The notes beneath the pieces are model-generated. The model did no database searches. It was not told where the DNA came from and saw nothing but the letters and a program-made list of their open reading frames with translations. Positions 15,133 through 23,486 of a stretch of DNA of 49,547 nucleotides are shown piece by piece. Position numbers and translations under genes: made by a program. The DNA comes from Rikenella microfusus (GTDB lineage Bacteria; Bacteroidota; Bacteroidia; Bacteroidales; VadinHA17), in NCBI GenBank assembly GCA_022736275.1, contig DZBJ01000004.1, positions 90,452 through 139,998 of the forward strand. The letters are read 5' to 3'. The stretch's first letter is position 1, and each line of letters starts with the position of its first letter.

Positions 15133-16716
15133 ATGACTGCAGAGGAACTCCTTTCACGCAGACTCAGGGATCACGGGGTAAGAAGATTTTTCGGCATCCC
15201 CGGGGGGCCTTCGATTCCATATATGGAAGCATTCAGGAAAGCTGGAATTGAGTTCATTCTCACCTCACATGAGTCCTCTGCCGCTGTCATGGCCGATGTG
15301 ACCGCACGGCTCACGGGTGTGACGGGTGTCTGTCATGCAACCTTCGGTCCCGGAGCCACCAACATTTCCACAGGGGTTGGCGGGGCGCTCCTTGACCGGT
15401 CACCGTTGCTGGCACTGACATCAGAGATGCCTGATGAGTGGGCGGGCCGCACAGCCCAGATGAACATTGACCACCAGGCGCTCTTCACCCCCCTGACAAA
15501 GGCCACCTTCAGACTTAATGCCGGTGATGCCGGAGAAATCATCAGCCGAAGCCTCGAGATAGCCAATGAAGAATACCCGGGTCCGGTTCATATCGGGCTG
15601 CCCTCCGGGCTGGCCGGCACAAGCATAAATGATGTTGTCACGGGGAGGCCCGTGGCCGTCACCCGGGAGACCCTCATGACAGAGGAGAGAATCAAAGTAT
15701 TGCTTGCATCATCACGGAGGCCGCTGATAGCAGCAGGACTCACTGCCATGCGTCATGGCAGTGGGCGGAAACTTATTGATTTCCTGCAGCATCACGCTGT
15801 CCCCGTTGTGCTGACACCCATGGCAAAAGGTTTGTTGCCCTCTTCTCACCCCTGTAATGCGGGTGTGCTGTTCCATGCTCTCAGCGACAGGCTAAGGCGT
15901 CTTACGGGTGAGGCAGACCTTGTCATCGGACTCGGGTATGACCCGGTGGAATATAATTATGAATCATGGGTGCCCGATGTGCCGCTGGTTCATTTTGATA
16001 CCCGCGAGTCTGACCTGCAAATCAGGGGAGCCATCAGCTCGGTATCATCTCCCGGCCATTGGTTTGAAGCTCTTGGTGTGCTCCGAAGCTCACCAGAAAT
16101 GACAGCCCTGGCCGCCGAGGTAAGGGAAGAGATCGGTAACGGTCTGCATACGGCCGCTGGAGACTTCAGTCCTGTAACCGCACTTAATATTCTGAAGAAT
16201 CTTCTCCCGGAGAGTGCAATTGTCACCGCCGATGTGGGATCGCATTTACATCTGCTGGGCCAGATGTGGGATGTTCCCCCTTCCGGCAGTCTGATAATGA
16301 CAAACGGATGGTCTTCAATGGGATTCGGTCTTCCAGCAGCCCTGGCGGCAGCTTTTATCAGCCGTGACAATCCCAATGTGTGCATTACCGGTGACGGCGG
16401 TTTCCTGATGCACGCCGGAGAGATGATCACTGCACGGAGGTATGGACTGAAGGTGATAGTTGTGGTGCTGGCTGACGGTGAGCTTAACCTTATCAGGCTC
16501 AAACAGTCATGGAAGGAGGTCAGTCCATACGGAACCCGGCTCTGTCAGGGCTCGCTCTTCGGAACTGACACGTTCCTGGGGTGTAAGGTGCTGCATGTCA
16601 CTGACGCCAAACAGATGCAATCAGCCGTCGGTATGGCGCTTCATGCCGACAATAGCATCATCATAGAAGCCGCAGTTGACCCCTCTGTTTACAGTGATCT
16701 GGTGGTGAGGACCTGA
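15133..16716 (+). CDS. Thiamine-pyrophosphate-dependent enzyme, acetolactate-synthase-like
   Basis: This 527-residue protein has the three-domain fold of the POX/ALS family. The cofactor-activating Glu47 lies in TSHESSA. The TPP motif begins GDGG at 420-423. Its usual closing Asn-Asn is Ala447-Asp448 (VVVLADGELN), a change that often marks members other than true acetolactate synthase. No regulatory subunit gene or other branched-chain amino-acid gene is nearby. It probably decarboxylates a 2-keto acid or ligates aldehydes; the substrate is unknown. The start follows a run of A and a -7 box. It is convergent with the THX gene, only 6 bp away. Confidence 0.85.
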   Translation: MTAEELLSRRLRDHGVRRFFGIPGGPSIPYMEAFRKAGIEFILTSHESSAAVMADVTARLTGVTGVCHATFGPGATNISTGVGGALLDRSPLLALTSEMPDEWAGRTAQMNIDHQALFTPLTKATFRLNAGDAGEIISRSLEIANEEYPGPVHIGLPSGLAGTSINDVVTGRPVAVTRETLMTEERIKVLLASSRRPLIAAGLTAMRHGSGRKLIDFLQHHAVPVVLTPMAKGLLPSSHPCNAGVLFHALSDRLRRLTGEADLVIGLGYDPVEYNYESWVPDVPLVHFDTRESDLQIRGAISSVSSPGHWFEALGVLRSSPEMTALAAEVREEIGNGLHTAAGDFSPVTALNILKNLLPESAIVTADVGSHLHLLGQMWDVPPSGSLIMTNGWSSMGFGLPAALAAAFISRDNPNVCITGDGGFLMHAGEMITARRYGLKVIVVVLADGELNLIRLKQSWKEVSPYGTRLCQGSLFGTDTFLGCKVLHVTDAKQMQSAVGMALHADNSIIIEAAVDPSVYSDLVVRT

Positions 16717-16722
16717 AAAGGA

Positions 16723-17112
16723 CTATTCTTTTTTCTTTGCGGCAGGTTTCTTGGCTTTTGCAGCAGCTTTCCCTGCTTTTTCAGCAACAGGACTGGTCTC
16801 CTTCTCTGCTTTTTCAGCGACTGGTTTGGCCTCCTTTACAGCCTTTTCAACAACAGGTTTTGTCTCTTTATCTGCCTTTTTGGCTGCTGGTTTAGCGGCA
16901 GTCGCGGGTTTTGCTGTCTTTACAGCTGCCTTTACCGGTTTTACTTTTACTTCAGGTGATGCGGCAGATGCTGCCTCAGCAGCTGCAGCTGCCTTAGCGG
17001 TTGTTTTTGTTACCGCTTCTGCAGCACGCTTCTTTGCCTTTTTCTGCCGGCGGACGCCAAAGGTACCTCTGATTATCTTTCCTCTCTTTGATTTCTGATC
17101 ACCTTTACCCAT
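16723..17112 (-). CDS. 30S ribosomal protein THX with a Lys/Ala/Pro-rich tail
   Basis: Residues 1-29 (MGKGDQKSKRGKI, then GTFGVRR and a KK-rich end) are the THX/bTHX motif, a tiny protein at the head of the 30S subunit in Thermus and found in many Bacteroidota. Usual length is about 25-70 residues. Here it continues for about 100 more residues, mostly Lys, Ala, Pro, Glu and Val, like the tail of bacterial histone-H1-type proteins. Residues 82-114 are three tandem 11-residue units of the form KE(T/A)(K/S)PV(V/A)EKA(V/E/G). The tail may bind rRNA or DNA (inference). The start follows an AT-rich leader. It could be classed as an H1-like protein, but the N-terminus points to THX. Confidence 0.8.
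   Translation of the reverse strand: MGKGDQKSKRGKIIRGTFGVRRQKKAKKRAAEAVTKTTAKAAAAAEAASAASPEVKVKPVKAAVKTAKPATAAKPAAKKADKETKPVVEKAVKEAKPVAEKAEKETSPVAEKAGKAAAKAKKPAAKKKE
16771..16869 (-). repeat. Three 33-nt tandem repeats inside the THX gene
   Basis: The stretch encodes three 11-residue units (residues 82-114). Copies differ at a few positions, so they are partly diverged. This pattern allows copy-number change without frame loss. Confidence 0.75.
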
Positions 17113-17242
17113 AATACGTATAAATTTAATTTTTGTGAATATAAAAGAGCACAGACGACAAAAGTAGTAAAATTCTGTTGCGGTCTGATCTTATGTTAAT
17201 AAATAAGGGGGTTCAGGCAGAGCTTCTTACCCTACGTTTTAA

Positions 17243-17250
17243 TAAATTTG
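17243..17250 (+). promoter_or_regulatory. -7 element near the deacetylase start
   Basis: TAAATTTG matches TAnnTTTG. It ends 5 nt before the ATG at 17256, so transcription would start at or near the start codon (leaderless), or it is a chance match. Confidence 0.3.
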
Positions 17251-17255
17251 CTCAT

Positions 17256-18560
17256 ATGACAACAAAGACGCTGAGGATTTACTCTAAGGATATCACCCCG
17301 CGGCTTGAGTACGTCACGGAGATAATTTTCTCTTCCATTCTCGGCATTGAGTTCGAGATCACGGCAGACAGGAGGAAGATCGGCGGCAATCCCGCCATCA
17401 TCTATTCCGACGAGAAGGTGAAGGGGCAGTTTGTGATACGGCCGTCCGGACTACTTGCAGCCACCGGTGTCACCCCCCTGGAGCCGGAGGTCATCGTTAT
17501 TGATGACATTCCGGTGCTGTTCCCTGCTGACGACGGGAGTATTCCGTTTGATATATTTTCGGCAGCCTTCTATATGCTCTCGCGGTATGAAGAGTATCTG
17601 CCTTTCGCGCCCGATGTGCACGGACGGTACCAGGGGATAAGGTCACTGGCATACCGCAAGGGCTTCCTGCGGATGCCCGTGGTGGAGATATGGTCGAGAT
17701 ATCTTGCAGGTCTGCTCGTCAGATACTATCCTGTTCTCTCAATCAGGCACAACGAATTCAGTTCTCTGGTGACCGTCGATGTCGATCAGCCTTTTGCCTA
17801 CCGGAGTCGCGGTTTGCTGAGAAGCATGGGAGGGGTGATGAAGGGCCTGACCGGCATCGGTGCCAGGCCGGCAGAACGCATCAGGACCATGGCAGGGAGC
17901 CAGGCTGATCCGTATGACAGCTTTGACTATATTGAAAAGCACCTTTTGCATAATGGCAGTGACGCTCTCTTCTTTTTCCCGACAGGTGATCAGGGCGAAT
18001 ATGATCATAACCCTCCTTACCGTGATCACGACTACAGGGAGATAATACACAAGTACGACAAAATGTTCGGAAGCGGCCTTCATCCTTCATACCGTTCTGC
18101 CGGCAGGCCAAAGACGCTCAGGATGGAAACGGAGCGATACCGCACCATCACAGGGCATCACCCGGAGCGTGCACGGCAGCACTGGCTCCTTCTGCACATG
18201 CCCGGGACATATCAGGCGTACAGCGATGCGGGCATCAGGAGTGACTATACCATGGGCTATGCCGATGAGCCCGGATTCAGGGCAGGCATAGCGCGTCCAT
18301 TTCCTTTCTATGACCTCTCACTCGAGAAGATCACAGGCCTGACCGTGGTGCCATTCCAGGTAATGGACGGCACTCTGAGGCAGTACCTTCACCTCTCTCC
18401 TGATGCAGCCCTTGCTGTCATCAGGTCATTGATTGATGCCACGAGGAAGGCAGGGGGTATATTTGTCTCAGTGTGGCATAACACATCGCTCACCGAAGGA
18501 AACGGCTGGGAGGGATGGAGAAAGGTATTCGAGGAGACGCTGGCACTTCAGAAACCATGA
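17256..18560 (+). CDS. Polysaccharide deacetylase family protein (DUF7033-type)
   Basis: This 434-residue protein has an N-terminal DUF7033-like domain (about 1-150, including FPADDGSIPFD and MLSRYEEY) and a C-terminal NodB-like deacetylase region. The region opens with VTVDVDQPFAY (about 190-200), the variant of the TFDD motif used by this group, and contains later His-rich segments (GLHPSY, VWHNT). The group is typical of Bacteroidota and found in polysaccharide loci. The ATG at 17256 is preferred to 17178 because the first strand of the domain begins there. Its last four bases, ATGA, are the start of the next gene, so the two are translationally coupled. The substrate is probably a surface glycan or peptidoglycan (inference). 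Confidence 0.8.
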   Translation: MTTKTLRIYSKDITPRLEYVTEIIFSSILGIEFEITADRRKIGGNPAIIYSDEKVKGQFVIRPSGLLAATGVTPLEPEVIVIDDIPVLFPADDGSIPFDIFSAAFYMLSRYEEYLPFAPDVHGRYQGIRSLAYRKGFLRMPVVEIWSRYLAGLLVRYYPVLSIRHNEFSSLVTVDVDQPFAYRSRGLLRSMGGVMKGLTGIGARPAERIRTMAGSQADPYDSFDYIEKHLLHNGSDALFFFPTGDQGEYDHNPPYRDHDYREIIHKYDKMFGSGLHPSYRSAGRPKTLRMETERYRTITGHHPERARQHWLLLHMPGTYQAYSDAGIRSDYTMGYADEPGFRAGIARPFPFYDLSLEKITGLTVVPFQVMDGTLRQYLHLSPDAALAVIRSLIDATRKAGGIFVSVWHNTSLTEGNGWEGWRKVFEETLALQKP

Positions 18561-19462
18561 TCGCCTATCTGGGAAATGAGGAGATAGACCGCCGCAGGTG
18601 GGATGAATGCCTGGCGGAAATACCGGGCATACGGCCCTATGCCTGGTCATGGTATCTCGACATTATGTCACCCGGCTGGGATGCGCTCGTTGATGACGAT
18701 TACTCTGCCCTCTTTCCCCTGCCACGAGCAAAAAAGTACGGCCTCAGCTATATCGCCACACCTCTGTTCCTTCAGCAGCTTGGCTTGTTCACTCCTGACG
18801 GAGACAGGCAGAAAATTGCACTGGAGTTCATCTCGTTCATGCCTGATTTCTATAGGCTTATCGACCTGCACATCGGACAGGAGGTGAGACCTCGGGGCTA
18901 CACAGTCACTCCGCGGTATGATATCGAACTGCACCTTGATGAACCGTATGAAAAATGCTGGCTGAACTACTCTTCCGACTGCCGGAGGAACATCAACATC
19001 GCCCGTCGCTATCCACAGGCGATAGTTGATGATGTCAGGCCCCGGGAGGTGATATCCCTCTTCAGGAGCAACATAGGAAAGAGGGCAGGAGTGATAAGGG
19101 ATGTAAGCTACAGTCGTCTGAAGAACCTGATGGATCACTGTATTCAGAACAGCAAGGGGAGGATCCTCGGAGTGAGATCCCCGAAGGGCAAGTTGCTGTG
19201 GGGCATGTTTGTCATAGACACGGCCGACCGCATTACTATGCTCTTTACGGCCGGTAGCAGGAAGAGCCGCGAGCTGCGCACATCATACCATGTCATAGAT
19301 CACATAATAAAAAATGGTGCCGGTAGTGGCCGGACAGTTGATTTTGCCGGATCGTCAGTGCCCTCGATATCTCTGTTCATGAGGTCTTTCGGCGGAGAAC
19401 AGACCACCTACTGGCGTATTTACCGCAATAACCTGCCATGGCCCCTGAGGCTGTTCAGGTAA
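18557..19462 (+). CDS. FemAB/GNAT-like acyltransferase
   Basis: This 301-residue protein begins at the ATG overlapping the upstream stop (ATGA, 18557-18560). It has the double-GNAT look of FemAB-type proteins: PLPRAKKYGLSYIATP in the first half, then SSDCRRNINIARR and a WGMFVID strand in the second half. FemAB relatives transfer aminoacyl or acyl groups to peptidoglycan or glycans. Pairing with the deacetylase suggests sequential deacetylation and acylation of an amino sugar (inference). It is convergent with ftsE and the two stop codons abut with no gap. Confidence 0.75.
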   Translation: MIAYLGNEEIDRRRWDECLAEIPGIRPYAWSWYLDIMSPGWDALVDDDYSALFPLPRAKKYGLSYIATPLFLQQLGLFTPDGDRQKIALEFISFMPDFYRLIDLHIGQEVRPRGYTVTPRYDIELHLDEPYEKCWLNYSSDCRRNINIARRYPQAIVDDVRPREVISLFRSNIGKRAGVIRDVSYSRLKNLMDHCIQNSKGRILGVRSPKGKLLWGMFVIDTADRITMLFTAGSRKSRELRTSYHVIDHIIKNGAGSGRTVDFAGSSVPSISLFMRSFGGEQTTYWRIYRNNLPWPLRLFR

Positions 19463-20179
19463 TCAGAGGAGAAGTTCCATCACCTGGTCATTCAAGTCTG
19501 ACTCGGTAAGCCGGCCGTTCTCGCATTGCAGTGTCCTCGCCGGAAATTTCTTCACAAGCGCATGCTTATGGGTCGACATGATTACTGCCCTTCCTGTATC
19601 ACTGATACTGCGGAGAAGAATGTGTATCTCCTCTGAAGTCTCGGGATCGATGTTGCCTGTAGGTTCATCCGCCAGGATTATCTCCGGATCATTGAGCAGG
19701 GCCCGTGCAATAACCACCCTCTGCTGTTCGCCTCCGGAAAGCTGGTGAGGCATCTTGAATCCTTTATTCTGGAGGTTCACCTTTTCAAGTACCTCCCTGA
19801 TACGGTCCTCGACTGCAATCCTGTTCGTCCATCCGGTTGCCCTCAGGGCGAACTCCAGGTTGTCATGCACTGACCGGTCAGTCAGAAGCTGAAAATCCTG
19901 GAACACTATGCCAAGTTTCCTTCTCAGAAGAGGAATCTCACGCTTTTTTATGGTGCGAAGATTAAACCCTGCCACCCGTCCCTCACCGTCAGTGAGAGGC
20001 AGCTGTGCATTCAGCGTACGTATCAGTGATGTCTTGCCGCTGCCGACCCTTCCGACAAGATAGATGAACTCACCCCTGTCAGCCTTCAGATCAACGTCGG
20101 AAAGTACCAGGTGATCCTGCTGCATGATCGAGCAGCTTTTCAATTCGATAATCGTATCAAGCGGCGATATTTCCTCCAT
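19463..20179 (-). CDS. ftsE: FtsE-like ABC transporter ATP-binding protein
   Basis: This 238-residue ABC ATPase carries Walker A GRVGSGKT (43-50), signature LSGGEQ (147-152), Walker B IILADE (167-172) and switch His204. Overall features match FtsE, which with FtsX couples cell division to peptidoglycan hydrolase activation at the inner membrane. The LolD/MacB family is the main alternative. No ftsX is next to it; in several Bacteroidota ftsE and ftsX are separated. The ATG at 20179 gives the usual length; an earlier ATG at 20218 would add 13 residues. Its stop codon abuts that of the FemAB-like gene. Confidence 0.85.
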   Translation of the reverse strand: MEEISPLDTIIELKSCSIMQQDHLVLSDVDLKADRGEFIYLVGRVGSGKTSLIRTLNAQLPLTDGEGRVAGFNLRTIKKREIPLLRRKLGIVFQDFQLLTDRSVHDNLEFALRATGWTNRIAVEDRIREVLEKVNLQNKGFKMPHQLSGGEQQRVVIARALLNDPEIILADEPTGNIDPETSEEIHILLRSISDTGRAVIMSTHKHALVKKFPARTLQCENGRLTESDLNDQVMELLL

Positions 20180-20403
20180 CACTGTTTCTTTTGGCGCAAA
20201 ATAAAGAAGAATTAACAATCAGCGGCATGGATGTTGATAAAATGAGCATTAAAGAGATTTTAAGGCTATTTTATAGTTGTATTTTAGCGACTGATGAAAC
20301 AATGTCGCAAGGCCTGTGTAAAAAATTGATAATAAGATGATTACCAACAGGGGATACCTGCTGGCATATTTTTATTGGCTGGAGCTCATGAAAGGATAAA
20401 GTT

Positions 20404-23400
20404 ATGAACAGGAAGATATTGATTATCATGATTGTTGCAGCTTTTGCTGCCGGAACTGCCGTCAGGGGGCAGTCATCCTTTTCCGGTGAAGAGCTGAACT
20501 CTCTGCTGAACAATGGGCATGAGATGTACGGCAGTGCCAAATATGCAACGGCTATTGAGTTGTTTGACAAATGGCTGGCCAATGAAAAAACCGGAAACAA
20601 ATTCCAGCGGGCCGATGCGGAGTATTATGCGGCATTGTCGGCCATGCGCCTGATGAATCCTGATGCCGAATACAGGATGGAGCGGTTCATTACTTCCAAC
20701 AGTGAGAGCCCGAGACTGAATGACGCAAGGTACGAATCAGGTTTGTACTGCTATCAGAAGCGCAATTACACCTGTGCCATACAGTGGTTTGAGCAGACTG
20801 ACCGTATGAGGCTTTCGGAGAAGAGCGTCCCGGAATATCTCTTCAAGCTGGGGTATTCGCATTACGTAAAGGGCGATCTGAAGAGAGCGCAGATGCTTTT
20901 CGCCGAACTGACAGACGTGGATACAGATTATTCTTCGCCTGCCTTGTACTATTATTCGGTCATTGCCTATGAGGGCGGGTTCTACCGGACGGCTCTCGAC
21001 GGCTTTGAAAGGCTGAAGGGGGATGAAACCTTTGGCAGTGTGGTTCCCTTCTACATTGTTCAGATCTACTACATGGACAAAAACTATGACGGAATCCTTG
21101 AGACCGGGCCTTCTCTCATCGACCAGGCAGGAAAGACGCGCGAGACGGAGCTTTACCGTTTTATCGGCGATGCGCATTTCCAGAAGGGCAATTACAGCGA
21201 AGCGATACCCTATCTTGAGAAGTTCATTCAGAACACCAAACTCAGCAACAGGAATGACAAGTATGAACTCGCCTTCAGTTATTACCAGACAGGTGACATA
21301 GAAAATGCAACGAAGCTGTTCAATCAGGTGGTAGGCACAAGTGACATGATTACTCAGAATGCCTACTACATGCTCGGTTCATGCTATCTGAAGAGCAATG
21401 ACAAAAAGAGGGCCCAGATGGCTTTCTCCGCCGCCGCGGGGATGAGCTTTGACAAGCAGGTCCAGGAAGAGGCACTGTTCAATTTCGCCAAGCTGGCTTA
21501 TGAAAACTCATATGCGCCATTCGGAGAGGGGATCGAAGCACTCCATACATACGTTCAGACATACCCCAACTCAGATAATGTGTCGGAGGCTTATGATTAC
21601 CTGATCTCAGCCTATATGAGGCTGAAGAATTACCAGGCAGCCATGAACTCGCTTGAGAAGATCAGTTCAAGGGATGACAGGCTGAAGGCTGCTTACCAGA
21701 AGGTTGCATATTACCGGGGTATTGAGCTGTACAGCAACAGGAACTACCAGGAGGCCGCGGCAACTTTTACAAAATCACTTACCTACAAGGAGATAAACCA
21801 GGAGCTGAGAGCCCGGGCTCTTTACTGGAGGGGTGAGTCAAATTTCCGCATGGGAAAAGCCGGTGAGGCTGCCGGCGACTGGGAGGCATTCAGGCAGCTG
21901 CCGGCATCAAAATCCCTTCCGGAGTATGCCCTGGTTGATTATAACCTCGGGTATGTCTGGTATAATGAAGGGGAGTATGCGAAGGCACTGCCCTTCTTCA
22001 TTGCGTTCAACAACAGCGCTGATCAGAAGACCAGCCCGGACATTCTGGCCGATAGCCGTAACCGCATAGCAGACTGCTATTACATCAGGGCCGATTACCC
22101 GTCAGCCATTACATATTATGACAAGGTCATTGACCATGGAACCAATGATGCAGACTATGCGATGTTCCAGAAGGGATTTGCCCAGGGGTTGAGTAACAAT
22201 AATGAAGCGAAAATATCAACCCTCACCGGGCTGATAACCAAATACCCCAAATCGGCTTACGTGCCAAATGCCCTCTTCGAAAGGGGCAGGGCCTATGTGG
22301 CTATCGAACAGCCGGCACGCGGAGAGGCTGACTTCACAAATATTATCGCATGGCATACAAGCAGCCAGTTTGTCCCTCCTGCCATGGTGCAGCTCGGTCT
22401 GATTTATTACAATGCAGGTGATAATGCCAAGGCCGTGGCCCAGTTCAAGAAGGTGATTGAGAACTACCGCAGCACTCCCGAGGCACGCAATGCGGTTAAC
22501 GGACTGAGGAACGCATACACCGACATGGACGATGTTGAATCGTACTTCGCATATATGAAGACAGTTGAGGGCCTTGGCAGTATAGAAGCCACAACGCGGG
22601 ACTCAATGACCTATATATCCGGCGAGAACCAGTATGTGAAAGGCAACTGCGAGAGATCTTCGGAGATATTCAGAAACTACTTAAGTGAGTTTCCTTCCGG
22701 AAGTTTTGCAACCAACGCGAGGTTTTACCTTGCCGACTGCCTGAACAGGGCAGGCAAGCCTGATGAAGCGCTCGACCTGTATCTCAGTGTTGTGAGTGTT
22801 GGAAACAATCAGTTCATGGAGCAGTCATTGCTTGGTGCGGCATCAATCACTTACGGCAAGACCGATTACCTCCGGGCTTACAGCCTCTACGAGCAGCTCA
22901 GCCGTGAGGCTTCCAATCCCGAAAACCGGATGTATGCCTGGCTGGGCATGATGCGTTCGGCCTCCGGGTTGAAGGATGATGAGAAGATTATCGCAGCGGC
23001 AGAGATGGTCCTGGGTTCAGACAAGCTGACGGAAGAGCTGGCCCGCGAAGCCACATTCATGACGGCCAGGTCCAACCAGCGACTGGGTAACAATGCCGAT
23101 GCCCTCGATGATTACCGCAGGGTAGGATATGAGGTTTCTACAGCCTACGGAGCTGAGGCCAAGTATCATGTAGCCGAACTGCTCTGGCTGGCAGGTGACA
23201 CTGACGGTGCCGAGAAGGAGGCCAATGAGTTCGTTGACATGAGTTCGCCGCACCCCTACTGGACCGGCAAGACATTCCTGCTTCTGTCCGATATTGCCGT
23301 AAAGAAGGGTGATACCTTCCAGGCAAAGGCAACCCTGCAGAGCCTGATAGACTACTACACCGTTCAGAATGACGGTATCATTGACGAAGCCCGCACCAGA

Positions 23401-23466
23401 CTTGCCGCACTCACCTCCGGGCCCGGGGCCGGAGCGGCAACTGGCGGAGATGCATCACGGAACTGA
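20404..23466 (+). CDS. Large secreted tetratricopeptide-repeat protein
   Basis: This 1020-residue protein has a signal peptide (MNRKILIIM to about VRGQSS) and then TPR-like helical repeats over almost its whole length. Examples are KYATAIELFDKWLA, NYSEAIPYLEKFI, NYQEAAATFTKSL, EYAKALPFFIAF and DYPSAITYYDKVI. A short Gly/Ala-rich tail ends it. It is probably periplasmic. It lies 20 bp before an outer-membrane barrel gene on the same strand, so the two form an operon and may work as a scaffold with its pore or receptor (inference). AGGA lies before the ATG at 20404. Confidence 0.88.
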   Translation: MNRKILIIMIVAAFAAGTAVRGQSSFSGEELNSLLNNGHEMYGSAKYATAIELFDKWLANEKTGNKFQRADAEYYAALSAMRLMNPDAEYRMERFITSNSESPRLNDARYESGLYCYQKRNYTCAIQWFEQTDRMRLSEKSVPEYLFKLGYSHYVKGDLKRAQMLFAELTDVDTDYSSPALYYYSVIAYEGGFYRTALDGFERLKGDETFGSVVPFYIVQIYYMDKNYDGILETGPSLIDQAGKTRETELYRFIGDAHFQKGNYSEAIPYLEKFIQNTKLSNRNDKYELAFSYYQTGDIENATKLFNQVVGTSDMITQNAYYMLGSCYLKSNDKKRAQMAFSAAAGMSFDKQVQEEALFNFAKLAYENSYAPFGEGIEALHTYVQTYPNSDNVSEAYDYLISAYMRLKNYQAAMNSLEKISSRDDRLKAAYQKVAYYRGIELYSNRNYQEAAATFTKSLTYKEINQELRARALYWRGESNFRMGKAGEAAGDWEAFRQLPASKSLPEYALVDYNLGYVWYNEGEYAKALPFFIAFNNSADQKTSPDILADSRNRIADCYYIRADYPSAITYYDKVIDHGTNDADYAMFQKGFAQGLSNNNEAKISTLTGLITKYPKSAYVPNALFERGRAYVAIEQPARGEADFTNIIAWHTSSQFVPPAMVQLGLIYYNAGDNAKAVAQFKKVIENYRSTPEARNAVNGLRNAYTDMDDVESYFAYMKTVEGLGSIEATTRDSMTYISGENQYVKGNCERSSEIFRNYLSEFPSGSFATNARFYLADCLNRAGKPDEALDLYLSVVSVGNNQFMEQSLLGAASITYGKTDYLRAYSLYEQLSREASNPENRMYAWLGMMRSASGLKDDEKIIAAAEMVLGSDKLTEELAREATFMTARSNQRLGNNADALDDYRRVGYEVSTAYGAEAKYHVAELLWLAGDTDGAEKEANEFVDMSSPHPYWTGKTFLLLSDIAVKKGDTFQAKATLQSLIDYYTVQNDGIIDEARTRLAALTSGPGAGAATGGDASRN

Positions 23467-23486
23467 TCAAAAACACTTCGAAAGCG

